DNA of 64,000 bases, taken from NCBI GenBank assembly GCA_944415565.1, contig CALYBQ010000003.1, forward strand, positions 119,802-183,801, in the 5' to 3' direction. The notes under the pieces are model-generated. The model saw only the letters and a list, made by a program, of their open reading frames with translations. It was not told the origin of the DNA and ran no database searches. Made by a program: the position numbers and the translations under genes. Below, one piece after another: positions 36,016 to 43,240 of this stretch. The stretch's first letter is position 1; each line of letters starts with the position of its first letter. This stretch comes from an uncultured Rikenellaceae bacterium (GTDB lineage Bacteria > Bacteroidota > Bacteroidia > Bacteroidales > Rikenellaceae).

Positions 36016-36047
36016 TGTTGAAAAAATATTATCGGTTAAACAACCCG

Positions 36048-36078
36048 CAAAAATAAAAAATAATCGCCGAATATCAAA
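36048..36078 (-). promoter_or_regulatory. Promoter of the rpmI-rplT operon
   Basis: Minus strand: TTTG (36078-36075), 19-base spacer, TATTTTTG (36055-36048), about 30 bases upstream of the L35 ATG. A near-perfect Bacteroidetes consensus. Confidence 0.7.
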
Positions 36079-36123
36079 ATCGCTCCGATATTCGGCAATT
36101 AATTATGCACATTTTCATTGAAA

Positions 36124-36453
36124 TCAGCCTATCACCTTCAGCAATTTCCTGTAATTGTAATCCATCGTACGTCCTTTGGCGGTAAATATATCTATCAGCC
36201 ACCAGATGCCGAGCCCGTAGCAGGTTATGATTTTAAGCACGCCTAATCCGATGTCGTCGATGAAGAAACGCTCCCAACCGAGGAATATGGCTATTATGAT
36301 TATCACCACTGGGTCTTGAAAATATACCGACGAAACTAACACGAACCTGTCGTCCGGCAACTCATCCAGTTTTTGCTGTATGTGCACTAACAATTCCGGT
36401 CTGAATTTATTGGCGTTAACCGCCATGAACATATCTGCTTTCGATCTTTCCAT
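36124..36453 (-). CDS. TM2 domain-containing membrane protein
   Basis: A 109-residue protein with an N-terminal soluble helix (MERSKADMFMAVNANKF...) and a C-terminal TM2 domain of two membrane helices: DPVVIIIIAIFLGWERFFID and GLGVLKIITCYGLGIWWLID. The linking DDIGLG loop and the closing WxxDIF motif are the family signature. The function of bacterial TM2 proteins is not established. It lies 108 bases upstream of rpmI on the same strand, but the promoter between them suggests separate transcription. Confidence 0.85.
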   Translation of the reverse strand: MERSKADMFMAVNANKFRPELLVHIQQKLDELPDDRFVLVSSVYFQDPVVIIIIAIFLGWERFFIDDIGLGVLKIITCYGLGIWWLIDIFTAKGRTMDYNYRKLLKVIG

Positions 36454-36569
36454 TCCTGATACGGTTTAATTATACCACTAATATAGCAAATAATCGTTTC
36501 ATTATCAAACGGCTATGCGAAAAAACGCATCTGCGGCCAATAAAGCCATTCTTCAAGTAAAAATATTGT

Positions 36570-36577
36570 TATCTTTG
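36570..36577 (+). promoter_or_regulatory. Promoter -7 box for the MerR-type regulator gene
   Basis: TATCTTTG, 35 bases upstream of the ATG at 36613. No clear TTTG at -33. Confidence 0.5.
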
Positions 36578-36612
36578 TAGCACAACTTTTTACAACTGCA
36601 CAACCAATCTCC

Positions 36613-37569
36613 ATGGACGAAATAGTACACAAAAAAGGTAAAATCTATTACTCTATAGGCGAAGTGGCCGAGATGTTCGATGTCAACGCCTCTCTCATAA
36701 GATTCTGGGAAAAGAAATTCGACATCATAAAGCCACACAAGAACAAGAAAGGCAACAGGTTGTTCACACCTCAGGATGTAGACACGTTCAAACTCATCTA
36801 CCATCTGGTCAAGGAGAGGGGCATGACTCTCGCGGGAGCTCAAAAACGCCTGAAGGACAACAAGGACGGCTCCATACGCGACATGGAGATAGTAGACAGA
36901 CTGCTCTCCATACGGGCAATGCTGCTTGAGATTCGCGAGGAGCTGAAACAAGACGGCGAGATATTCAGCCCCGAGGGTTACCTCGACGAGGACGACAACG
37001 GAACGGATACCATCGGTACTATTGCGTCGCAATCAGATAAGCCACAAGAGGACGACATTATCGTACTTACAGACGAAGTCCGTACCGAGGTCGTAACGGA
37101 CGGTTCGTCCCCGTGGGAAGAACCCGAAGAAGAACCGGCCTATGACGAGACAGAACGGAGCGCCGCCTTGGAAGAGCTGCGGAACGTCAAAGACATACTC
37201 GCCGGATGGGACGAACCAGACGCAAAACCGGAGAGAGAGGACAATACGGGCGACAGCATAGATACGGCTGACATCGGCACAGAGACATCATCGGAAGCGA
37301 CAAAACAGGACGCGACGGTTGCACTGGGCAACATATTCGACGACGAATCGGACAATGGCGGCGATTATGCAGACCCTTGGGAAGAGGTAGATGAGAGTAC
37401 AGTCGCGCCACTTTCCGAAAACATGGATAATGTCATTGCCAAGCAGGACGACCTGTTCGGGACTGACGCGTGCACCACTTTCAGTCCCGACGACATGGAG
37501 GCGGCACAAGAAGCCTCCGAAGAGGAAGAACCCAAGAAGCCAATGATATACGAACAGACGTTATTTTAA
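36613..37569 (+). CDS. MerR-family regulator with long acidic tail
   Basis: A 318-residue DNA-binding protein. Residues 10-80 are a MerR-type winged helix (YYSIGEVAEMFDVNASLIRF, WEKKFDIIKPHKNKKGNRLF, QDVDTFKLIYHLVKERGMTL). A helical dimerisation segment follows to about residue 118. The remaining 200 residues are highly acidic and low in complexity (many D/E, with repeated DPWEE and SSPWEEPEEE-like stretches) and carry no known effector domain. Heads an operon with the Nif3-like and Zn-ribbon genes. Bacteroidetes have such MerR proteins in single copy with unknown ligands. Confidence 0.87.
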   Translation: MDEIVHKKGKIYYSIGEVAEMFDVNASLIRFWEKKFDIIKPHKNKKGNRLFTPQDVDTFKLIYHLVKERGMTLAGAQKRLKDNKDGSIRDMEIVDRLLSIRAMLLEIREELKQDGEIFSPEGYLDEDDNGTDTIGTIASQSDKPQEDDIIVLTDEVRTEVVTDGSSPWEEPEEEPAYDETERSAALEELRNVKDILAGWDEPDAKPEREDNTGDSIDTADIGTETSSEATKQDATVALGNIFDDESDNGGDYADPWEEVDESTVAPLSENMDNVIAKQDDLFGTDACTTFSPDDMEAAQEASEEEEPKKPMIYEQTLF

Positions 37570-37606
37570 CGCAGGCCGACACTTCGCACCGCAAAACGAA
37601 CGACAT

Positions 37607-38395
37607 ATGCAAATCAAAGACATCACGGATGTAATAGAAGCCTCAGCTCCATTATCGCTGCAAGAGCCTTACGACAATTCGGGACTCATAGTCGGGCACC
37701 CCGACGACGAGGTTACTTCCGCATTGCTCTGTGTCGATGTAACGGAAGAGGTGTTGGACGAAGCCGAATCCTTGGGTAGCGAACTCGTGATCTCTCACCA
37801 CCCCATCATATTCGACCCGCTGAAACGGCTCACCGGAGCGAATCACGTACAGCGCATCGTAGAACGGGCCATTAAGAAAGGCATCGCGCTTTACGCCTGC
37901 CACACGAACCTCGACGGCGTGAAAGACGGCATGAGCTATCGCCTCGCGGAACAACTCGGCATCAAAGAGTTGTCCGTCCTCTCCCCCGGCCTGCCCGACG
38001 GAAGCGGAAACGGATTCGGAATTATCGGAAGCCTCACGAAAGAGATGCCTACCGCCGCATTCATACGTGACATGAAAGAGAGACTCGACCTTAAAGTTGT
38101 ACGGCACAGCGATATAGCACGGAAGGACGTGCGCCTTGTGGCCCTGTGTACCGGTTCCGGAGCATCGCTGATAGAGACGGCAGCATCGGCAGGAGCCGAC
38201 ATCTACATAGCCGCAGATTTCAAATACAACGACTTCTTCCGTGCCGACGGAAGGCTAACCGTATGCGACATAGGGCATTTCGAGAGCGAATATTGTGCAA
38301 TCGAGCTTTTGCATGATATAATTACAAAAAAATTAACTACTTTTGCACTCCATAAAAGTGCGAAGTCCCGGAACCCGGTAAATTATACAGTATAA
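37607..38395 (+). CDS. Nif3-like dinuclear metal-centre protein
   Basis: A 262-residue protein of the NIF3/YbgI family, short form without the CutA-like insert. Metal-binding motifs: ISHHPIIFDPLKRLTG (two His), YACHTNLDGVKDGMSYRLAE (His, Asp), and near the end CDIGHFESEYCAIELL (His, Glu). The family forms toroidal hexamers. Some members are annotated as GTP cyclohydrolase I type 2, but the in vivo reaction is unsettled. It is the second gene of the MerR operon and is followed six bases later by the Zn-ribbon protein. Confidence 0.92.
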   Translation: MQIKDITDVIEASAPLSLQEPYDNSGLIVGHPDDEVTSALLCVDVTEEVLDEAESLGSELVISHHPIIFDPLKRLTGANHVQRIVERAIKKGIALYACHTNLDGVKDGMSYRLAEQLGIKELSVLSPGLPDGSGNGFGIIGSLTKEMPTAAFIRDMKERLDLKVVRHSDIARKDVRLVALCTGSGASLIETAASAGADIYIAADFKYNDFFRADGRLTVCDIGHFESEYCAIELLHDIITKKLTTFALHKSAKSRNPVNYTV

Positions 38396-38400
38396 GAGAT

Positions 38401-39171
38401 ATGGCAACAGCAAACAAAAAAGCAGGCGACAACGTAGATTACTCGATGGAAGAGAAGATCGTAGCTCTGTACGAACTGCAATGCATCGATTCCAAGATCG
38501 ACGAGATCAACAAACTCAAGGGCGAACTTCCACTCGAAGTACAGGACCTCGAAGACGAAGTGGCCGGTCTGCAAACACGTATCGACAACATAGCCAGCGA
38601 GATCGAAGAGCTCAACCTGCTCACCAAACAGCGTAAGGACGAGATTGAAGAATCGAAGGCGCTCATCGCACGCTACGAAGAACAGCAGCGTAACGTACGC
38701 AACAACCGTGAATTCGACTCGCTCTCGAAAGAGATAGAATACCAGACGCTCGAAATAGAACTCCGCGAAAAACGTCTCAAAGAGTACTCGGCCGAGATGA
38801 AGGTCAAGGCTGCACAAGCGGAAGAGGCCGAAGCCAAGATGAAAGACCGTCAGATGGACCTCGATGCAAAACGTTCTGAGCTGCAGAGCATTGAACAGGA
38901 AACGGCAGGAGAAGTAGACGCACTCAAGAATCAGGAAGGCGAAATCAAAGGCAAGATCGACGACAGACTCCTTTCGGCGTACAATCGTATACGCACCAAC
39001 GTTCGCAACGGCCTCGCTGTCGTAACCGTGAAACGCGACGCTTGCGGAGGATGCTTCAACCGTATTCCGCCACAGCGCCAGTTCGAGATCAGCCAGAGCC
39101 GCAAGATCATTGTATGCGAATACTGCGGACGCATCCTCGTATCCGACGAACTCGTAGGCGCAGAGAAATAG
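38401..39171 (+). CDS. Coiled-coil Zn-ribbon protein (COG1579, CdsZ-like)
   Basis: A 256-residue cytosolic protein: a long antiparallel coiled coil (about residues 20-190, dense in E/K/L/I heptads) followed by a C4 zinc ribbon with Cys215, Cys218, Cys239 and Cys242 (CGGC...CEYC) and the motif FNRIPPQRQFEISQ. COG1579 members are widespread and thought to bind nucleic acids or act as adaptors; CT398/CdsZ of Chlamydia is one. It is the third gene of the MerR-Nif3 operon and is followed by a strong terminator. Confidence 0.9.
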   Translation: MATANKKAGDNVDYSMEEKIVALYELQCIDSKIDEINKLKGELPLEVQDLEDEVAGLQTRIDNIASEIEELNLLTKQRKDEIEESKALIARYEEQQRNVRNNREFDSLSKEIEYQTLEIELREKRLKEYSAEMKVKAAQAEEAEAKMKDRQMDLDAKRSELQSIEQETAGEVDALKNQEGEIKGKIDDRLLSAYNRIRTNVRNGLAVVTVKRDACGGCFNRIPPQRQFEISQSRKIIVCEYCGRILVSDELVGAEK

Positions 39172-39208
39172 TTACAAACGAACGGCCCAAAGGCCAACAC
39201 TTATAAAT

Positions 39209-39245
39209 GACAGGCAAACTCCGTAAGGGTTTGCCTGTCGTGTTT
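39209..39245 (+). terminator. Rho-independent terminator after the Zn-ribbon gene
   Basis: Perfect 11-bp stem GACAGGCAAAC / GTTTGCCTGTC, loop TCCGTAAGG, then GTGTTTT. A second hairpin (CACCACTG / CAGTGGTG, 39252-39272) follows. Confidence 0.85.
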
Positions 39246-39511
39246 TGCAAACACCACTGTCTGTCAGTGGTGCGTTTACAAGCAACGTAAAAAACGCTGT
39301 TTTATTCTGCCAATAACAGTCGACATATATCCCGAATGGCACAATTGTTGTTCCATATAGGAACAGAAAGGGAAGATTTCCCGACAGTTTTTAAGTATTT
39401 TATGATTGCAGATTAATAAATTATATCTATATTAGCAACGTAAACCAATCTAAATCACTTTTGCCTATCGAAGAAATCTACTCAAAACAACATTAAAGCA
39501 AGGAGTAGACC

Positions 39512-40096
39512 ATGAACAAGAAAGTTTTAAGCGACCAAGAGCTGCTTAATTCCTATCTGGTAGGCGATGAAAGTGCTATCTCAACCCTCATAGACCGTCA
39601 CAAGAAACGTGTGACCGACTACATTAACCTTATGGTTAAGGACAGGGACGTTGCCGACGATATATTTCAGGAAGCCATGATAAAGGTATTGAAGTTCCTC
39701 CGCGAAGGACGCTATACCGAAAGCGGACGTTTCCTATCGTGGGTGTTGCGTATCGCGCACAATCAGGTGATAGATCATTTCCGTCAGGCAAAGCAGCAGA
39801 ATCAAGTTACGGAATCGGATGCCGGCTACGACATCCTCAACACGCGTAAATTCTCCGACTCCACAGTCGAGGACAAGCTTGTTTTGTCCCAGATACAGGA
39901 CGATGTACGCAGGCTCGTGGATTACTTGCCGGAAGAGCAGCGTGAAGTCGTATTGATGCGTTATTTCAACGGGTTAAGCTTCAAGGAGATTGCCGACATG
40001 ACCAACGTCAGCATCAATACGGCGTTAGGCAGGATGCGCTACGCCCTCATCAACCTGAGAAAACTCGTCGAGGAACACCAATTAATTTTGAGTTGA
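39512..40096 (+). CDS. RNA polymerase sigma factor, ECF/sigma-70 family
   Basis: A 194-residue sigma factor. Region 2 (about 15-90): LLNSYLVGDESAISTLIDRH, DVADDIFQEAMIKVLKFLRE and GRFLSWVLRIAHNQVIDHFR. Region 4 (about 125-188): VDYLPEEQREVVLMRYFNGL, SFKEIADMTNVSINTALGRM. No anti-sigma gene of FecR type follows; a very small gene (40158-40313) and a terminator do. Similar stand-alone sigma factors are conserved in Bacteroidales. A ~270-base non-coding leader precedes it. Regulon unknown. Confidence 0.92.
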   Translation: MNKKVLSDQELLNSYLVGDESAISTLIDRHKKRVTDYINLMVKDRDVADDIFQEAMIKVLKFLREGRYTESGRFLSWVLRIAHNQVIDHFRQAKQQNQVTESDAGYDILNTRKFSDSTVEDKLVLSQIQDDVRRLVDYLPEEQREVVLMRYFNGLSFKEIADMTNVSINTALGRMRYALINLRKLVEEHQLILS

Positions 40097-40157
40097 CACA
40101 CAATAAACCATAGGGCAAGGCGTTTGTTTCATGTAAACAATAAGCAAGTCAAAGCCT

Positions 40158-40313
40158 ATGGACAACCTGGACACACAAACTGAAGATGCGGCGTCATTCT
40201 ACAACGAGGACGATCTTTTCCTGCAACACGTAGTTCAGGACGATCACGAACTCTTATTTTTGGACGTTTGCCTAAACGAGATCTGCAGGCAAAAGCAAGA
40301 GAGCGGATCATAG
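40158..40313 (+). CDS. Small acidic protein downstream of the sigma factor
   Basis: A 51-residue open frame (MDNLDTQTEDAASFYNEDDL...) between the sigma factor and a very strong terminator that begins at its stop codon. Acidic, no signal peptide. The shifted frame from about 40262 reads GRLPKRDLQAKARERIIELI, which looks more protein-like than the in-frame end; one extra T in the TTTTT run before it would join the two. So the gene may be frameshifted in its last third. Possibly a small partner of the sigma factor; this is inference. Confidence 0.5.
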   Translation: MDNLDTQTEDAASFYNEDDLFLQHVVQDDHELLFLDVCLNEICRQKQESGS

Positions 40314-40353
40314 AATTGATAAAGGGAATCGCAATGATTCCCTTTATCAATTC
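40313..40353 (+). terminator. Very strong terminator-type hairpin after the sigma factor operon
   Basis: Perfect 18-bp stem GAATTGATAAAGGGAATC / GATTCCCTTTATCAATTC with a 5-base loop. It also lies downstream of the minus-strand VOC gene and can serve both. Confidence 0.8.
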
Positions 40354-40436
40354 TATTCGTCACCGTGTACTGCAAATCCGTCCGTTATCACACCTCAATG
40401 CGGCAACCCCATGGCGGGCGGAAAAGCAAGGCATTA

Positions 40437-40826
40437 TCAGCCTGTGATCTCTACGTGATTCCCCTCCGGATCGAGTACGGCACTCTCATAAAACCCATCC
40501 CCCGTTGTCCTCGGACCGTCGATAACACTATAGCCGTCGGCTTTCAGCCTCTCAGTCAACGCGTCCACATTCTCTTTCGAGCCTACCGAAAAACTCACAT
40601 GAGCCAAACCCAACGCCGCCGGCTGCCGTTTTGCCGAAACATCTGCCTTCCGCATGATTTCCAACTGACAAGCACCGTTTCCGAAAGAGAGTATATAAGA
40701 CTCGAAACCTTTGGCCGGATTAGTATACTTATCATTGCACACAGCATCAAAATACTTTTCGTAAAAAGCACGTATCCCTTCCAGATCGGAGCAGAATAAA
40801 CCGATGTGAGCCACCCCTGCTTTCAT
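40437..40826 (-). CDS. VOC family (glyoxalase/bleomycin-resistance-type) protein
   Basis: A 129-residue protein of the vicinal-oxygen-chelate fold, two beta-alpha-beta-beta-beta units. Unit 1: VAHIGLFCSDLEGIRAFYEK with metal His at position 7, ending CQLEIMR. Unit 2: GLAHVSFSVGSKENVDALTE with His, ending AVLDPEGNHVEITG with the final Glu ligand. Likely a small lyase, dioxygenase or isomerase such as lactoylglutathione-lyase-like enzymes; the substrate is not inferable. It lies four bases after the stop of the hypothetical gene upstream, so probably co-transcribed with it. Confidence 0.9.
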   Translation of the reverse strand: MKAGVAHIGLFCSDLEGIRAFYEKYFDAVCNDKYTNPAKGFESYILSFGNGACQLEIMRKADVSAKRQPAALGLAHVSFSVGSKENVDALTERLKADGYSVIDGPRTTGDGFYESAVLDPEGNHVEITG

Positions 40827-40829
40827 AAT

Positions 40830-41519
40830 CTAAATATCGTCAGAGTTGAACTTATATCCAAGACGCTTGCCCGTCTGCATCTTCGAATGTTCTATCTTGG
40901 TATTCAACTGGTCCACCGACACCACCTTGGCTATATCGTATGGCGGAACGAGCAGGTCGAATTCCAAAGCATAATTTATAGCGTGTTCGACAATATCCAC
41001 CATAGCCTCTTTATTGATCGCCCCCTGCCCGAAACTGTTATGCCGCATACTCATCTGGCGCTTACCCTCAACGAAATACTGCATATCGCGGTTGATGAAG
41101 ATTCGCCCGACGAGGTATCCCTCATCGGCATTACGGTTATATTTCAGCGAGTCGGAAAGGAAGTTGTATATGTTTATTATCCCGCAATAAGAATTCAGCT
41201 TCTCGTCCCTTACGTATGAGTTCTGCCAGATGATGTGGTCGCGGTTGAACTCGAACACGTTGGTGTGCATGCTGAAAATGAGTACGTCGCCAGCCACCTG
41301 AAGTTGAGCCTCGAATTTTCCCCTGTCACGGTACTCTATGCGTATCCGCTTGTCGATCTGCTCTTCGAGTTCGTCGTTTATCTCCGACGTCATTTCGTGC
41401 AGCGTCTCTTTCAGGTCGTTGAATACTGCGAACGTATTGTCGAATACTTTTTGCTGGACATTCGATTTTTCTACCAGCGTCGTCAAGATTTGCTTTCGCA
41501 AGTCCCCGTCGTTATCCAT
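40830..41519 (-). CDS. Conserved hypothetical protein
   Basis: A 229-residue soluble protein of no family that I can name. It begins with charged helices (MDNDGDLRKQILTTLVEKSN, KETLHEMTSEINDELEEQID), followed by a mixed alpha/beta part with FEAQLQVAGDVLIFSMHTNV, GRIFINRDMQYFVEGKRQMS and a basic C-terminus HSKMQTGKRLGYKFNSDD. No signal peptide, no membrane segment. It sits between the VOC gene and the glucosaminidase on the same strand. The regular, low-indel look suggests a real, conserved gene. Confidence 0.7.
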   Translation of the reverse strand: MDNDGDLRKQILTTLVEKSNVQQKVFDNTFAVFNDLKETLHEMTSEINDELEEQIDKRIRIEYRDRGKFEAQLQVAGDVLIFSMHTNVFEFNRDHIIWQNSYVRDEKLNSYCGIINIYNFLSDSLKYNRNADEGYLVGRIFINRDMQYFVEGKRQMSMRHNSFGQGAINKEAMVDIVEHAINYALEFDLLVPPYDIAKVVSVDQLNTKIEHSKMQTGKRLGYKFNSDDI

Positions 41520-41545
41520 TTGCGATATATTGTTTTAATGATTAC

Positions 41546-42520
41546 TTACATCAGCCTAACCTGTGTTCCTACGATCAACGGCGCATCGGCCGGACGGCGG
41601 TTCAGTTTTATCAACTTATTGAGCTTGATACCGTATTTCTGCGATATGGAGTGCATCGTCTCGCCTGCCAACGCCGTATGAAGCAATTTACCGTTGAGTG
41701 CCCTGTTCGACTTGGACTTAACATAAACGGCCTCGCCTTCAATAGGTTCGTAATTAAGTCCGACATCGTTGAACTTCCGCAGTTTGCGCTCCGACACTTT
41801 CAACTTGCCCGACATTGATTTATATGTATCGCCGGCCTTCGCCACGACGAACATCGAACCGTTATTTATATATGTGGCGTACTCGCCGTTACCGGCAATG
41901 GTCACCATATAGTTGTCCACATCTATCTTTTCTGCCGAAACTTCCGGCTTCTTCTCTTCGGTCACCGCCGGAGTCTTGTTCACCTGAGCCAAATCGACAG
42001 GCCCAGCATCGGAACCGTCCAAAGCATACAATTCATTCTCCTCGATGAGCTTTATCAGCATCTCGGCATATTTCGGGTTCGTGGCATATCCGGCTTTCTT
42101 CAATCCGTAAGCCCACCCCTTGTAATCCAACGGATCGAGTTCGAAAAGCGCGGCATAACGCGGCGACTTGTCAAGGAACTCACAATGATCGCGGAACGAT
42201 GCCTCCGCCGACTCATACTTGCGGAAACATTCGTTCGGAGCATCGTCGTCGTGCTTGATGGTCGGACCGGTCCACTCCTTCTTGCATTTTATGCCGAAGT
42301 GGTTGTTGGCCAACACAGCGAGACGGCTGTTGCCGCAATCTGATTCCAGAAGAGCCTGTGCCATTGTGATACTTGCCGGAATACCATGCGTCTCTTGGTT
42401 CTTCAACGCATACTGTTTATATTTTTCTATGTATTCCGCCCTTGTCATCCGGCTCTGCGCCGATACGTTGGCAGCGATAAAAATGGCAAAAACGAGTATG
42501 AAATATCTTTTCAGGCCCAT
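41546..42520 (-). CDS. Exported glucosaminidase with LysM repeats
   Basis: Murein hydrolase of 324 residues. Signal peptide to about residue 21 (FAIFIAANVSAQ). The N-acetylglucosaminidase (FlgJ/Lyz-like) domain covers about 28-165: HGIPASITMAQALLESDCGN with the catalytic Glu, SRLAVLANNHFGIKCKKEW, and SFRDHCEFLDKSPRYAALFE. Two LysM modules follow, about 220-265 (MFVVAKAGDTYKSMSGKLKV) and 275-323 (LHTALAGETMHSISQKYGIK), which bind glycan strands. Probably remodels the cell wall in growth. It is divergently transcribed from the DUF4254 gene with overlapping promoters. Confidence 0.93.
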   Translation of the reverse strand: MGLKRYFILVFAIFIAANVSAQSRMTRAEYIEKYKQYALKNQETHGIPASITMAQALLESDCGNSRLAVLANNHFGIKCKKEWTGPTIKHDDDAPNECFRKYESAEASFRDHCEFLDKSPRYAALFELDPLDYKGWAYGLKKAGYATNPKYAEMLIKLIEENELYALDGSDAGPVDLAQVNKTPAVTEEKKPEVSAEKIDVDNYMVTIAGNGEYATYINNGSMFVVAKAGDTYKSMSGKLKVSERKLRKFNDVGLNYEPIEGEAVYVKSKSNRALNGKLLHTALAGETMHSISQKYGIKLNKLIKLNRRPADAPLIVGTQVRLM

Positions 42521-42542
42521 TGTTCATATTTTTGGTACCCGA

Positions 42543-42573
42543 CAAAGATAGCATATTCTTGTAATTACAACAA
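42543..42573 (-). promoter_or_regulatory. Promoter of the glucosaminidase gene
   Basis: Minus strand: TTG (42573-42571), 20-base spacer, TATCTTTG (42550-42543), 22 bases upstream of the ATG. It overlaps the opposite promoter at 42559-42588. Confidence 0.65.
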
Positions 42574-42588
42574 AAAATCATAAATTTG
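42559..42588 (+). promoter_or_regulatory. Promoter of the DUF4254-GT9 genes
   Basis: TTG (42559-42561), 19-base spacer, TAAATTTG (42581-42588), 18 bases upstream of the ATG at 42607, which supports that start. Confidence 0.65.
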
Positions 42589-42606
42589 TGTCAATACTTT
42601 GAAACC

Positions 42607-43218
42607 ATGGAAAAATTCACCGACAAAGCCAACGCAATATTCGACGATGTGATCGTCGAATACCATAAACACGACGACGTAGACTACACGCCGACGAACC
42701 CATACAAAGACGGCAGCATCGAATTCCTGCTGTTCGCCAAGAACTGGATAGACACCGTGCAGTGGCATCTGGAAGACATTATCCGCGATCCCAACATCGA
42801 CCCGGTGGAAGCGCTCAAGATCAAAAGGCGCATAGACGCGTCGAACCAAGACCGCACGGACATGGTAGAATACATCGACAGCTATCTTCTGGAAAAGTAC
42901 AAGGATGTGAAAGTGGCTCCGGACGCAAAGGTCAATACCGAAACGCCGGCATGGGCCATCGACAGGCTCTCGATACTCGCGCTCAAGATATACCATATGC
43001 GTCAGGAAGCTACACGCCCCGATGCGGAACAGGCACACAAGGAGGCTTGCAGTGCTAAACTCGACGTACTTCTCACCCAGCGCAAAGACCTCTCTCAAGG
43101 CATAGAGGAGTTGATCGACGACATTGAATCGGGCCGCAAATGGATGAAGACCTACAAGCAGATGAAGATGTACAACGACCCCGCGCTCAACCCCGTCTTG
43201 TACGCCAGCAAGAAATAA
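42607..43218 (+). CDS. DUF4254 domain-containing protein
   Basis: A 203-residue, all-helical soluble protein. The start at 42607 (MEKFTDKANAIFDDVIVEYH) is fixed by the promoter just upstream. Recognisable DUF4254 stretches are SIEFLLFAKNWIDTVQWHLE, DPVEALKIKRRIDASNQDRT and WAIDRLSILALKIYHMRQE. The family is common in Bacteroidetes, often beside LPS glycosyltransferases, and of unknown function. Here it is followed 22 bases later by a GT9 heptosyltransferase-like gene, so a role in LPS core synthesis is possible (inference). Confidence 0.88.
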   Translation: MEKFTDKANAIFDDVIVEYHKHDDVDYTPTNPYKDGSIEFLLFAKNWIDTVQWHLEDIIRDPNIDPVEALKIKRRIDASNQDRTDMVEYIDSYLLEKYKDVKVAPDAKVNTETPAWAIDRLSILALKIYHMRQEATRPDAEQAHKEACSAKLDVLLTQRKDLSQGIEELIDDIESGRKWMKTYKQMKMYNDPALNPVLYASKK

Positions 43219-43240
43219 TAACCGTTCAGGAAGCCGACCG

